Numbered from the stretch's first letter, positions 1 to 8,880 are shown. The stretch: DNA of 28,491 bases from Bacteroidales bacterium UBA4866 (GCA_002399565.1 DHDW01000042.1:53431-81921), one strand, 5' to 3'. Made by a program: numbers and translations. The notes: a model not told the origin generated them from the letters alone.

Positions 1-26
1 AATCCTGATTCAGACAAATGAAAAAA

Positions 27-2303
27 TTACATCAATTTTAATTTTGCAAATCTAAGAACTAATTTTTTAATTCCAAAACCAACAAATTCTACTTCTGCTT
101 TTGTATCATCGCCTTTGCCTTCCAAAGTAAGGATTTTTCCCCTACCAAACTTATCGTGATAAACATCCATCCCTTCTTTAAAAGCATTCATATCACTAAC
201 AGGTGTTCCTCCAATTGGTTTCGGAAGGGCATCTATTTTCTTTAAATTTCTGCTTACACTAACAAAATCATTATTGGAGTATGAAGGAGTTTTAAGCATT
301 GATTTTTCCTTCAAACTGCTATAATTCTCAGTAAAATAATCCTTATCTATATCTCCCAAAAATCTACTCTCTTCATTATAGGTCATAGTTCCATTCCTAA
401 AACGCATTTGAGCACAGGAAAGTGCTAATTCCTTTTTTGCTCTGGTCATTGCAACATAGAAAAGACGTCTTTCTTCTTCCATTTCAATCTGAGAACCTAT
501 ACACATGGCACTTGGGAAAAGATTTTCTTCCATTCCTGCAACAAAGACATAAGAAAATTCCAACCCCTTAGATGAGTGAATAGTCATAAGAGAAACTGTA
601 TTATCATCATTCTTATCTCCCCTGTCTGTTTCGCTTAAAAGACTGGTTTGCTGAACAAAAACATCTAAGGTTTTATTTCTAAGAGCTATCTCCTCGCCTG
701 TTTGTTCATCCAATATCATTTCATCTTCTGACTCAACAAATGCTTGAATTGCACTTATCAATTCATCAATATTATCTAATTTATCTTCAACAGCAGGATC
801 TGCTTCATTCTTTAAAGTTGTTACAATATTTGATTTTGCAATAATTTTAACTCCAAGCTCATAAGCATCAATCTTATCTTTTTCAATTGTGAAAGCTTGA
901 ATCATTGTAACAAAATCAATTATGCTTTGTTTAGTTCTGGGAGTAAGTTGTATTTTATCAATATGATTTAAAGCAGCATGAAACAAAGATACATTTTCTT
1001 CGTTGGCAAGAATTTTAAGCTTATTTATGGAAGTGTCGCCAATTGAACGTGCAGGATAGTTGATAACTCTTAAAAAAGCTTCATCATCCGAATTATTTAC
1101 AACCAAACTAAAATAAGCTAATATATCTTTTATTTCTTTTCTTCCATAAAATGAAATACCACTGAAAATTCTATAAGGAATATTCAAAAAACGAAGATTT
1201 TCTTCCAAAACACGTGATTGTTGGTTGGTTCTGTAAAGAATTGCAAAATCCTTATAATCGGCATCTTCTTCACGCATTCTATCACTAATAGTATTACAAA
1301 TCCATTTTGCTTCATCCTTATCGGAATCAGATTTACAGAAATTAATCTTCCTACCCTCTCCATTATTTGTCCAAACCTTTTTCTCAATCTTTTTGGAATT
1401 ACGACTGATAACACTATTTGCAGCATTTACAATATTGCTTGTTGAACGATAGTTTTGTTCGAGTTTAAAGAGTTTTGCATCTGGATAATCCTTTTGAAAA
1501 TCCAATATATTACGAATATCTGCCCCACGAAAAGCATAAATAGATTGAGCATCATCACCCACCACACAAATATTTCTGTATCGAGCTGAAAGCTTTTTAA
1601 CAATATAATATTGGGCAAAATTTGTATCCTGATACTCATCAACCAATATGTATTTAAACCTCTCTTGATACTTTAAAAGCAAATCGTTGTGATCCCTAAG
1701 CAAAACATTCATATTGAAAAGCAAATCATCAAAATCCATAGCCATATTTCTTCTCAAACGATGATTATACTCTTGATATATTTTAGCAATATATGGTCTT
1801 GAATTTGTTCTATCCTCCATCATCAACTGCTCATTATCCATATAAGCCTGTGGAGAAATCAAACTACTCTTTGCTGCTGAAATTCTGTTTAAAAGATAAG
1901 ATTTGTTATATAACTTATCATCCAAATTAAAATCCTTAATTATGGCACGAATAACTGATTTTGAATTTTCTGTATCGTAAATTGTAAAAGAATTCAAATA
2001 GCCCAATCTTTCAGCTTCAATACGAAGAATTTTAGAAAAAATGGAGTGGAAAGTACCCATGAAGATATATTTAGCATTATCCCCAACCAAATCCACAATT
2101 CTCTCTCTCATTTCGTTAGCTGCTTTATTGGTAAAGGTTAAAGCCAATATATTATGAGGATTAACCCCTTGTTGAATCAAATAAGCAATCCTGTAAGTTA
2201 AAGTTCTGGTTTTTCCACTACCAGCACCAGCAATAATCAAATTAGGTCCCTCAACACTCTCACATGCCAACCTTTGCTCAGGGTTCAAATCGTCTAACAA
2301 CAT
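27..2303 (-). CDS. pcrA: ATP-dependent DNA helicase, UvrD/PcrA family (superfamily 1A)
   Basis: This is a 3'-5' DNA helicase acting in nucleotide excision repair, replication restart and removal of proteins from DNA. The SF1A motifs occur in order in the 758-residue protein: the Walker A loop (AGAGSGKT, residues 25-32), the Walker B type DEYQDTN, GDDAQSIYAFRG (motif III), LEQNYRS (motif IV), MTIHSSKGLEF (motif V) and VAMTRAKKEL (motif VI). The C-terminal 60 residues, with DKFGRGKILTLEGKG, form the small Tudor-like tail typical of PcrA/UvrD rather than Rep. Length is normal for the family. The ATG start is supported by the usual N-terminal LNPEQ motif. A TATCTTTG box about 45 bases upstream is the likely promoter. 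The gene is followed by a leftward operon on the same strand, separated from it by its own promoter. PcrA and UvrD cannot be told apart by sequence alone. Confidence 0.95.
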   Translation of the reverse strand: MLLDDLNPEQRLACESVEGPNLIIAGAGSGKTRTLTYRIAYLIQQGVNPHNILALTFTNKAANEMRERIVDLVGDNAKYIFMGTFHSIFSKILRIEAERLGYLNSFTIYDTENSKSVIRAIIKDFNLDDKLYNKSYLLNRISAAKSSLISPQAYMDNEQLMMEDRTNSRPYIAKIYQEYNHRLRRNMAMDFDDLLFNMNVLLRDHNDLLLKYQERFKYILVDEYQDTNFAQYYIVKKLSARYRNICVVGDDAQSIYAFRGADIRNILDFQKDYPDAKLFKLEQNYRSTSNIVNAANSVISRNSKKIEKKVWTNNGEGRKINFCKSDSDKDEAKWICNTISDRMREEDADYKDFAILYRTNQQSRVLEENLRFLNIPYRIFSGISFYGRKEIKDILAYFSLVVNNSDDEAFLRVINYPARSIGDTSINKLKILANEENVSLFHAALNHIDKIQLTPRTKQSIIDFVTMIQAFTIEKDKIDAYELGVKIIAKSNIVTTLKNEADPAVEDKLDNIDELISAIQAFVESEDEMILDEQTGEEIALRNKTLDVFVQQTSLLSETDRGDKNDDNTVSLMTIHSSKGLEFSYVFVAGMEENLFPSAMCIGSQIEMEEERRLFYVAMTRAKKELALSCAQMRFRNGTMTYNEESRFLGDIDKDYFTENYSSLKEKSMLKTPSYSNNDFVSVSRNLKKIDALPKPIGGTPVSDMNAFKEGMDVYHDKFGRGKILTLEGKGDDTKAEVEFVGFGIKKLVLRFAKLKLM

Positions 2304-2347
2304 CTTTATAACGCAATTATTTATAATAATACACTAAAATTAATCTT

Positions 2348-2355
2348 CAAAGATA
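2348..2355 (-). promoter_or_regulatory. Bacteroidetes -7 box of the helicase gene
   Basis: On the minus strand this reads TATCTTTG, an exact match to TAnnTTTG. It lies about 45 bases upstream of the helicase start codon. I see no TTG at the -33 position. Confidence 0.55.
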
Positions 2356-2388
2356 ATACAAAAAATAGAATTAGAGAAATTTGATTAG

Positions 2389-2424
2389 GCGTTTAGTTGT
2401 TGAGGTGTTTAGTTGTTTAGTTGT
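2389..2424. repeat. Simple-sequence patch built from GTTTAGTTGT and GTTGAGGT words
   Basis: The plus strand alternates GTTTAGTTGT, TGAGGTGT and TTTAGTTG words. The patch overlaps the last codons of the CPBP protease gene and its 3' flank. The same two words build the array near 4617-4694. Confidence 0.6.
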
Positions 2425-3251
2425 TTTCTATTTATTCTTATTGCTAAAAAATACAGTCCTATTGTTAGGATTAGAGATAGGGCAAAGAGAATTGGAGTGT
2501 AAATGTAGCCAGTTTGAGTTAAGTTTGTTTCTATTATTTTTGTATTGAATAGATAGTAGCCCATTACTATAATTAGGTTGTTGAAGAAATGATAAATAAT
2601 TGGCACTATAATATTCCTACTTAGCACATAAAGGTATCCTAAAAACATTCCCAAAATTACTCTTGGAATAAAAGAAAAGAGTTGAAAATGTATTAGACTA
2701 AATATTATAGAAGTAAGAAGTATTCCTATAAAGTTATTTTTAAAAAGCTTTATCATAGTAGTTTGCATAGCATATCTAAAAAAATATTCTTCCAAAAGAG
2801 CAGGTATTAGAGCAAGGACAATTATATTTAATATTAGTTTAGTGGTTGATGTATCTTGCATAAATTTCTCCATAACCCTTTGTGCATTTTCTTCCATTAG
2901 TCTGAATTGTTCTTCTCCCTGAAAATGCCAAGAATTATTCCAAATATTTATTCCATCAATTAGTGGCATTGAAACAATTAGAAGTCCTATGGCTATTAGT
3001 ATATAATATTTTATATTCTTCTTTTGAAAATCAATACTTTTATACGCTGAGCCTTCAAACATTAACGACCATAAAAGCGGAGCCATTCCAAACATTATAA
3101 TTTGCGATAGAGCTTGTGAAGCTAATGAAGGAAGAGGTGCAATACTTAAAATAAATGATGTAATTGAGGTAAAAACCATAAATATACATATTAGCATCAT
3201 TAACTTAACAAATGGCTTTGATTCAACAAAGTAAAAACTATATTTTTTCAT
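2409..3251 (-). CDS. CPBP family intramembrane glutamic endopeptidase
   Basis: This is a polytopic membrane protein of the CPBP (Abi/CAAX protease) family. These are glutamic intramembrane proteases related to eukaryotic Rce1, and most bacterial members have unknown substrates. In the 280 residues I see about eight hydrophobic segments. The family signature follows: EEYFFR (the EExxxR motif) near residue 155, then FSLIHFQ (second motif, with His) and YHFFNN (third motif, with His) further on. The start codon overlaps the stop of the upstream AlgJ/AlgX-like gene by four bases, so translation is probably coupled. This makes it the last gene of the acyltransferase cluster. A role in processing a surface-polysaccharide partner is possible but is inference from position only. 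Confidence 0.85.
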   Translation of the reverse strand: MKKYSFYFVESKPFVKLMMLICIFMVFTSITSFILSIAPLPSLASQALSQIIMFGMAPLLWSLMFEGSAYKSIDFQKKNIKYYILIAIGLLIVSMPLIDGINIWNNSWHFQGEEQFRLMEENAQRVMEKFMQDTSTTKLILNIIVLALIPALLEEYFFRYAMQTTMIKLFKNNFIGILLTSIIFSLIHFQLFSFIPRVILGMFLGYLYVLSRNIIVPIIYHFFNNLIIVMGYYLFNTKIIETNLTQTGYIYTPILFALSLILTIGLYFLAIRINRKQLNN

Positions 3252-4603
3252 CGGTCACTGATTTTTTGAGCTTTAATTTCTTGTTTTATTTTAGCATCTT
3301 GCTCTTGTTCCAACATATAAGTAGCATCAATCCTTAGGGCTTCTTCTAATGGCTTATTCCATTTTTTTGCTTTTTCTTTAACTGATTCGTACCATTTTGG
3401 GTCTTTCTTAATCAATTCTATATAATATTTAATTCTAATTTCCTTTTCTTCTTCATTTATATTTGGCAAGAATGATGCATAAAGTCTTTCAATAAAACTA
3501 AATCCTAAATCATTAAGGTTTTGTTCAGTTTGGAAAAATACTATTACATCAAACTTATCAATTATCTTATGCATATCAGTAAACATGGGCTCTCTCTGAA
3601 CAATTTTACCATTTTCAAAAATTTCTGGATATACTACTCTATTATAATACCAAAATTCTCCTCTATCAAAAACTTCATTACACATACCCCAATAATACAT
3701 TCCCCAATAAAAACTATCACCCACAACCAAAAGTCGTGGTCTTTTTTTATCCGCTTTTGTCGTATCTATATAAACATCAGGATAAGCTAAGAGCTGATCA
3801 TCTTTTTGCAATAAAAGATTTAATGGGTCAATCATATCTCTATCTGTAAATTGTGGAGTGTGAGTTAGTGTTAGCTTCCTATATCTTGCCTTTGGTAGAT
3901 TCCAATTATATTTTTCACTCATATAATTGATTAATGAATCCATAGCAACATACTCACCATATTTAGTCCAATGTATTCCAAACTTATTCATTAGTGAATA
4001 TTTAGATTTCTGCTTTTGGGACAAAAACCAAGCACTAAAATCAATATATTGAACCTTACTTTTAGATAATTGTTTAGCTAACTGCTCATAATTGCTTTTA
4101 TCTTTCTTTTGAATTAAATATCTTTCTGGAATATATTCCGAAAAGTATCTAACCTTTGAAGGAGCTAAAACAACCAATATTTGCTTATTCAATGATTTGA
4201 GGGTGTCTAAAACATTCTCTAATTTTAATACTTTTAATCTTATTTCTTCATCTCCAACAAAATCTTTCCCCAAATAAGCATTTACGTGTTTTGTATCAAA
4301 AAGATAATCATTCTTACCCAAAACAATATTTACATTTGGAGAGTTAGCTAAAAGACTATAATTTATTTGATTGTAAATTCTAACAAAGAAAGGTCTAAAA
4401 CCAGTGTGTTCAGGTCTATATTTCTCTTCAACAGATTGGAAACTCCCATTAAACCAATTCTCAACACTTAATGTAGATTTTGGAGCAGGAACAAATTCCC
4501 CTTGTAGAGGTATTTCTTTATAAAAAGGATAGATGCTTTGCAATAATGGCAGAAACAATATCCCCACAAATCCAATAAACAATATGTATTTTATTATCTT
4601 CAT
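3248..4603 (-). CDS. AlgJ/AlgX-like (SGNH hydrolase-like) polysaccharide O-acetylation protein, copy 2
   Basis: This is a membrane-anchored extracytoplasmic protein of the AlgX/AlgJ/DHHW type, which passes acetyl groups from an MBOAT partner to an exported polysaccharide. The 451-residue product starts with one N-terminal membrane segment (residues 5-25). GKNDYLF is near residue 96. VVGDSF holds the presumed nucleophile Ser297, and GIHW holds His211. The position two before this His, Asp in AlgX and in DHHW proteins, is Gly209. The C-terminal tail, ending in LEEALRIDATYM, is shared with the paralogue at 4775-6076. Upstream on this strand are an 8-bp tandem repeat and a tRNA; downstream, the CPBP gene overlaps by four bases. 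No -7 box precedes it, so it is probably transcribed from further upstream. Enzyme activity is inferred from the family. Confidence 0.8.
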   Translation of the reverse strand: MKIIKYILFIGFVGILFLPLLQSIYPFYKEIPLQGEFVPAPKSTLSVENWFNGSFQSVEEKYRPEHTGFRPFFVRIYNQINYSLLANSPNVNIVLGKNDYLFDTKHVNAYLGKDFVGDEEIRLKVLKLENVLDTLKSLNKQILVVLAPSKVRYFSEYIPERYLIQKKDKSNYEQLAKQLSKSKVQYIDFSAWFLSQKQKSKYSLMNKFGIHWTKYGEYVAMDSLINYMSEKYNWNLPKARYRKLTLTHTPQFTDRDMIDPLNLLLQKDDQLLAYPDVYIDTTKADKKRPRLLVVGDSFYWGMYYWGMCNEVFDRGEFWYYNRVVYPEIFENGKIVQREPMFTDMHKIIDKFDVIVFFQTEQNLNDLGFSFIERLYASFLPNINEEEKEIRIKYYIELIKKDPKWYESVKEKAKKWNKPLEEALRIDATYMLEQEQDAKIKQEIKAQKISDR

Positions 4604-4616
4604 CTTTTTCTGTTTA

Positions 4617-4694
4617 TTGTTTAGTCGTTTAGTTGTTATTCGTTATCTCAACACCTCAACACCTCAACACCTCAACATCTCAACACCTCAACAC
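4617..4694. repeat. 8-bp tandem repeat CTCAACAC x6 with adjoining GTTTAGTYGT words
   Basis: From 4647 to 4694 the plus strand has six contiguous 8-base units, five CTCAACAC and one CTCAACAT. Bases 4617-4636 carry GTTTAGTCG and GTTTAGTTG. The array lies between the 3' end of the tRNA-Arg gene and the start of the downstream AlgJ/AlgX-like gene, so it falls in that gene's transcribed leader. The unit is not a multiple of three and could change in copy number by slippage. Confidence 0.85.
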
Positions 4695-4698
4695 TAAG

Positions 4699-4770
4699 AA
4701 CCTTCGAGCAGAATCGAACTGCCATCTTCTGAACCGGAATCAGAAATTTTATCCATTAAACTACGAAGGT
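4699..4770 (-). tRNA. tRNA-Arg (anticodon CCG)
   Basis: Read on the minus strand this folds as a complete 72-nt cloverleaf. The acceptor stem pairs ACCTTCG with CGAAGGT. The D stem pairs GTTT with AAAT. The anticodon stem pairs TCTGA with TCAGA around the loop TTCCGGT, giving anticodon CCG (plus strand 4735-4737) for the Arg codon CGG. The T arm is GGCAG-TTCGATT-CTGCT. No CCA is encoded. The base in the discriminator position would be U, unusual for tRNA-Arg, so the exact 3' boundary is slightly uncertain. It sits only four bases after the stop codon of the upstream AlgJ/AlgX-like gene and must be cut out of that transcript. Confidence 0.93.
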
Positions 4771-4774
4771 TTAT

Positions 4775-6076
4775 TTATTTATACTTCTTTTTCAAATTTT
4801 CTATTGCCATATATTTAGCATCAATATCTATTGCTTCTTCTAATGAAACACCATTCTTTTTTGCTTTTAATTCTATGTTTTTCAACCAGTTCTTATTATT
4901 TTTAATTGCTAAGGTGTATTTCTTTACATAATCTTTAAATTCCTCATTATATTCGGGTTTCTGACAATAATGATAATAAAGTTTTCTTGCAAACGATATT
5001 GGAGAAGTAGTTAATGTTCCATCAGTCATAACGATAAGGAGAACATCATGCTTTTCTATTTCTTCTTTAATATCATCATATTCTATAATATATTTTATCC
5101 CTGTTGGATTATTTGGTTTATCTACGTACTCAAAATAAAACCAGAATTCACTTTCATAAAACACTGACCTGTTTAAGCCCAAATCATTTAATCCATAGAA
5201 ATAACTATCTCCAATTGAAAGTACTCTTAATTTATCTTTACCTGCTGAATCAATCTTTAATTCAACATTTGGCATAGGATAATCAGGAATATTTTTAATA
5301 ACATTCATTAATTTTTCAGCATCATCATCAGAACGAATCATGTTAGTTGATTCTTTAACATTAGATATTTTTAACCTTGGCAAATTAATTGCATATTTTT
5401 TATCAAAATAACTTGTCAAAGAATCAATTGTTAAATAGCAGGCATATTGTCCCCAGTGAACACCTGTATTTGAAAATAATCTATACTTTGTTTTTCCTTT
5501 TAATGAACGTATCCATGCATAAAAATCTAAATAATTAATATTATGCTTGTAAAACTCTTTACTGTATTTTTCATAGTTGGTGATTTCTGGCTTTAATCTT
5601 GAATAATATTTTGGGAAGTATTCAGGATAAAAACTTCCCTTACCTGGAACAATCATTATTACCAAATCAACTCCTTTAACTTTTAAAGAATCTCTTACCT
5701 GTGCCAACTGTTTTACTACCAAACTTACGGTGTCTTGTGGCACAGAATCTCTTCCTAAATATGAATTAATATAATAATCATAATAAAGATAATTATCCTT
5801 GCCTACTACTACACCTTTTACATTTGATGATTTAAGAAATGTGTATCTAATCTGGTTACTAAACTTTATAAAGAAATCAGCAAAAGCTATTTGTTGTTTC
5901 CCATATTTCTCTAATTTATTTTGAAATTCTAATGAATTAAAGGCTTTTAATGATAATTCAGGCTTTTCTATTTTCACATAGTAGCCTCCCAGATTACCAT
6001 TTTTGTATCCAAAGTATTGGGAAACCATTGGAGTAAAAATAAGTGCTATAAAAAGAATAAACAAAAACCTTTTCAT
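4775..6076 (-). CDS. AlgJ/AlgX-like (SGNH hydrolase-like) polysaccharide O-acetylation protein, copy 1
   Basis: The 433-residue protein is a paralogue of the gene at 3248-4603 and has the same architecture: an N-terminal membrane anchor (residues 4-20), the GKDNYLYYD motif near residue 92 followed by SYLGRD, GVHW with His207, and SIGDSY with the presumed nucleophile Ser291. As in its paralogue, Gly205 stands where AlgX-type proteins have the triad Asp. The C-terminal tail, ending in LEEAIDIDAKYM, is also shared. It begins 11 bases after the MBOAT gene, the classical partner that brings acetyl groups across the membrane, so the two very likely act together on an exported glycan. The polymer cannot be identified from this window. 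Its stop codon is four bases from the tRNA-Arg gene. Confidence 0.8.
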   Translation of the reverse strand: MKRFLFILFIALIFTPMVSQYFGYKNGNLGGYYVKIEKPELSLKAFNSLEFQNKLEKYGKQQIAFADFFIKFSNQIRYTFLKSSNVKGVVVGKDNYLYYDYYINSYLGRDSVPQDTVSLVVKQLAQVRDSLKVKGVDLVIMIVPGKGSFYPEYFPKYYSRLKPEITNYEKYSKEFYKHNINYLDFYAWIRSLKGKTKYRLFSNTGVHWGQYACYLTIDSLTSYFDKKYAINLPRLKISNVKESTNMIRSDDDAEKLMNVIKNIPDYPMPNVELKIDSAGKDKLRVLSIGDSYFYGLNDLGLNRSVFYESEFWFYFEYVDKPNNPTGIKYIIEYDDIKEEIEKHDVLLIVMTDGTLTTSPISFARKLYYHYCQKPEYNEEFKDYVKKYTLAIKNNKNWLKNIELKAKKNGVSLEEAIDIDAKYMAIENLKKKYK

Positions 6077-6087
6077 GTACCTGTTCT

Positions 6088-7506
6088 CTAAAATCTATAA
6101 TATATAAATGGATTGAAATCGGAAGAGATTATAAAGGAGACTGATAATAGTAGTAGAACAAGGGATATAAATGATAGTAAAATATGTTGTTTTGTGTTGT
6201 ACAATGGTTTTTGGAAGAAGAAATCGTTTAGTTTTTGACCCCATTTAAACTTTGTTATAAATGCAAAGAAAACTGCAACAAAAATCATTCTTATAAAATC
6301 AGGATTAGGTAAAAACAGATTACCACCAGTGAAAGAGAATAATTTACCAATATAAGCAAATGCAAAATCCAAACTATCGGAGCGGAACAAAACCCAACCT
6401 ATCATTACAATTATAAAGGTTAGTAGATTTGAAAGGAAACCACCCATCTTGTTTAATACTTTCAAGAGAAACATCTTATCCAAAACTAAGAATAATCCAT
6501 GAAAGGCACCCCAAGCAACAAAATTCCACGATGCTCCATGCCATAAACCTGAAATAAGGAATACTATCCAAAGGTTAAAATACATTTTCCTCTTACCTAC
6601 TCTATTTCCACCAAGTGGAATGTATAAATAATCCTTCATAAAACTTCCCAAAGTAATATGCCAACGTCTCCAAAACTCTGTTATACTTTTAGCAGTGTAT
6701 GGAAGATTAAAGTTTTCAGGGAATTTAAGCCCCATCATTAAAGCAAGTCCAATTGCCATATCAGAATAGCCAGAGAAATCGAAATAAATTTGGAATGTAT
6801 AAGCAATAATCCCAAGCCAAGCATTTGGAGTGCTAAGAGTTAGAATATCGCCATTAAATATAGCATCGGCTTGTGCAGCCATTATATTTGCTATCAATAC
6901 CTTTTTAGCCAATCCAATTGCAAAACGATAGACACCCAATAATTTTTCATCAATGGTTTCATTTCTTGAAGCAATTTGGTCAGCTATGGTATTGAAACGA
7001 ACAATTGGTCCAGCAATCATATGAGGGAATGCCATTATATAAATTGCGTATTCACTTAGTTTTTTGAATGGCTTGTGAACATTTCTATAAGCATCAATAA
7101 TATAGGTTATGGAGTGGAAAGTGTAAAAAGAAATACCAATTGGCAATGCAATCTCAATCCACTTCATTGGCTTTATTCCAAAAGAAGAAATTAGAAAATT
7201 TACGCTATCAATAAAGAAGTTAGCATATTTGAAATAAGCAAGTAAGCCAAGATTTAGGATAATTGCTAAGGTTGTGAATATTCTTTTTTTCTTAATGGAG
7301 TCGGCCTCATAAAGTCCTTTCACCAAATAGAAAGTAAGAATAATTGCACCCGCAATAACAAAAAGAAATTTAGGTGCTCCCCAAGCATAAAAGATAATGC
7401 TTGCTAATAAAATAATATAATTCTTCCAACTCTTTGGAACAATATGATAGATTAGAAGGAAAACGGGAAGAAAATATAATAAGAAAAGTGTACTACTAAA
7501 AACCAT
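6088..7506 (-). CDS. MBOAT family membrane-bound O-acyltransferase (AlgI/DltB-like)
   Basis: This polytopic acyltransferase moves acyl groups, usually acetyl, across the inner membrane for polysaccharide modification. The protein has many hydrophobic segments. The AlgI-type core is clear: PHMIAGPIVRF, FDFSGYSDMAIG, FPENFNLPYTAKSITEFWRRWHITLG (given here as family landmarks) and SGLWHGASWN, which holds the invariant MBOAT histidine. I place the start at the ATG at 7506, giving 472 residues; a TTG codon six bases upstream is in frame but less likely. It lies 38 bases after sdaA without a clear terminator or -7 box between them, and is followed by two AlgJ/AlgX-like genes. That arrangement is typical of O-acetylation loci for alginate-like or other surface polysaccharides. 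Confidence 0.92.
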   Translation of the reverse strand: MVFSSTLFLLYFLPVFLLIYHIVPKSWKNYIILLASIIFYAWGAPKFLFVIAGAIILTFYLVKGLYEADSIKKKRIFTTLAIILNLGLLAYFKYANFFIDSVNFLISSFGIKPMKWIEIALPIGISFYTFHSITYIIDAYRNVHKPFKKLSEYAIYIMAFPHMIAGPIVRFNTIADQIASRNETIDEKLLGVYRFAIGLAKKVLIANIMAAQADAIFNGDILTLSTPNAWLGIIAYTFQIYFDFSGYSDMAIGLALMMGLKFPENFNLPYTAKSITEFWRRWHITLGSFMKDYLYIPLGGNRVGKRKMYFNLWIVFLISGLWHGASWNFVAWGAFHGLFLVLDKMFLLKVLNKMGGFLSNLLTFIIVMIGWVLFRSDSLDFAFAYIGKLFSFTGGNLFLPNPDFIRMIFVAVFFAFITKFKWGQKLNDFFFQKPLYNTKQHILLSFISLVLLLLSVSFIISSDFNPFIYYRF

Positions 7507-7544
7507 TTTCAATTATTATTTGTTTATAAAACTCTCAATTTTTA

Positions 7545-8759
7545 TTATTTTAGCTTACTGGGTTTATGAACAATGGCAAGACCACCTTCGGCAGTTTCCT
7601 TATAAAGAGAAGGTAAATCCTTTCCTGTTAGCTTCATTGTTTCAACAACTTTATCAAAAGAAATTAAATGCTTACCATCTGACATCATTGCATAAAGATT
7701 TGCATCCAAAGCACGAAGAGCTGCAAAAGCATTTCTCTCAATACATGGCACTTGCACCAAACCATAAATAGGGTCACAAGTTAATCCTAAGTGATGCTCT
7801 AAGCCCATTTCTGCTGCATATTCAATTTGTTGTGGAGTTCCGCCAAAAAGCTGATTAGCTGCTGCTGCTGCCATAGAACAAGCAGAACCTATTTCTCCTT
7901 GACAACCAACCTCAGCACCAGAAATAGAAGCATTAAACTTAATGGAAGTACCAAAAACACCAGCAGTTGCTAATGCCCAAACAATTTGTTTATCCGAAAA
8001 ACCATGCTCCTTACTCAAATGATAAAGAACAGCAGGTAAAACCCCCGAAGAACCACAAGTGGGAGCAGTTACAATAACACCTCCCGAAGCATTATGTTCA
8101 GCAACAGCCAATGCATAAGCTTGAACAGAGGTGCGACCAATTAATGAGGTTTTATAACTTTTAGATTTAGTGTAATAGGACATAGCTTTTCTCCTCAAAT
8201 GCAATCCACCAGGAAGCACTCCCTCTTCTTGCAAACCATCCTCAACAGATTCCTTCATAGTATGCCATATATTAGCTAAATAATCCCAAATATCTTTTTC
8301 TTCATATCTCTCAACATATTCCCAAAAGGTTAATCCTCTTTCGTCTATATAATCAAGAATTTCAGAAATATTCTTATGCGGATAAATATGATTTTCCTGA
8401 GCTTTTAATTCAGTATTCTCATCAGCAATTTTTCCACCCCCAACACTATAAATTATCCATTCATCAATAACATCCCCTTTATCATTTAAAGCAACAAAAC
8501 GCATACCATTTGGATGAAATGGAAGAAAAGTTTCAGGTTCCCATAAAATGGTAGCTCTCTCTTGTGAAAGAACACTAAGAATAGCAAGGTCGGTTAAGTG
8601 CCCCTTACCAGTAGCAGCCAAAGAACCATACAAAGTAACCTTATAAGAGTTTGCATTTGGAGTCCTTTTCAAAAAAGCAATAGCAGCATTCTTAGGCCCA
8701 ATAGTGTGTGAACTCGAAGGACCATTCCCAATCCTATAAATTTCCTTTATACTTTCCAT
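7545..8759 (-). CDS. sdaA: L-serine ammonia-lyase (iron-sulfur dependent L-serine dehydratase)
   Basis: It converts L-serine to pyruvate and ammonia using a [4Fe-4S] cluster. The 404-residue protein is the single-chain form, with the beta domain first (GPSSSHTIGP near residues 13-22 and TGKGHLTD) and the alpha domain second. The candidate cluster cysteines are in CGSSG, TCDPIYG and VPCIERNAF. Length is slightly shorter than the E. coli enzymes (about 455). A TATTTTTG box lies about 20 bases upstream of the ATG. It is the first gene of a leftward run leading into the acyltransferase genes, but a shared function with them is not evident. With serC and serA elsewhere in the window, the cell both makes and degrades serine. 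Confidence 0.93.
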   Translation of the reverse strand: MESIKEIYRIGNGPSSSHTIGPKNAAIAFLKRTPNANSYKVTLYGSLAATGKGHLTDLAILSVLSQERATILWEPETFLPFHPNGMRFVALNDKGDVIDEWIIYSVGGGKIADENTELKAQENHIYPHKNISEILDYIDERGLTFWEYVERYEEKDIWDYLANIWHTMKESVEDGLQEEGVLPGGLHLRRKAMSYYTKSKSYKTSLIGRTSVQAYALAVAEHNASGGVIVTAPTCGSSGVLPAVLYHLSKEHGFSDKQIVWALATAGVFGTSIKFNASISGAEVGCQGEIGSACSMAAAAANQLFGGTPQQIEYAAEMGLEHHLGLTCDPIYGLVQVPCIERNAFAALRALDANLYAMMSDGKHLISFDKVVETMKLTGKDLPSLYKETAEGGLAIVHKPSKLK

Positions 8760-8779
8760 AAATCAATTATATTAATCTA

Positions 8780-8787
8780 CAAAAATA
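8780..8787 (-). promoter_or_regulatory. -7 box of sdaA
   Basis: The minus strand reads TATTTTTG, matching TAnnTTTG. A TTG lies 16 bases further upstream, slightly closer than the usual -33 spacing of about 19. This would start transcription of sdaA and possibly of the whole acyltransferase run. Confidence 0.5.
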
Positions 8788-8880
8788 CATAATTTATTTC
8801 CTTCAATAGAATAAATGCAAAAAATAGTTGAAACTTTACAACTTAAATATAACTTTTCTACGAAAAATCAAATTCCATTT

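Noticed and set aside
4633..4818. 61-codon open frame on the plus strand across the 8-bp repeat and tRNA
   Set aside because: It reads through the repeat and antisense to a tRNA and the end of a real gene; no coding evidence.
7520..7771. 83-codon open frame on the plus strand
   Set aside because: It is mostly antisense to the C-terminus of L-serine dehydratase and lacks a promoter or domain.
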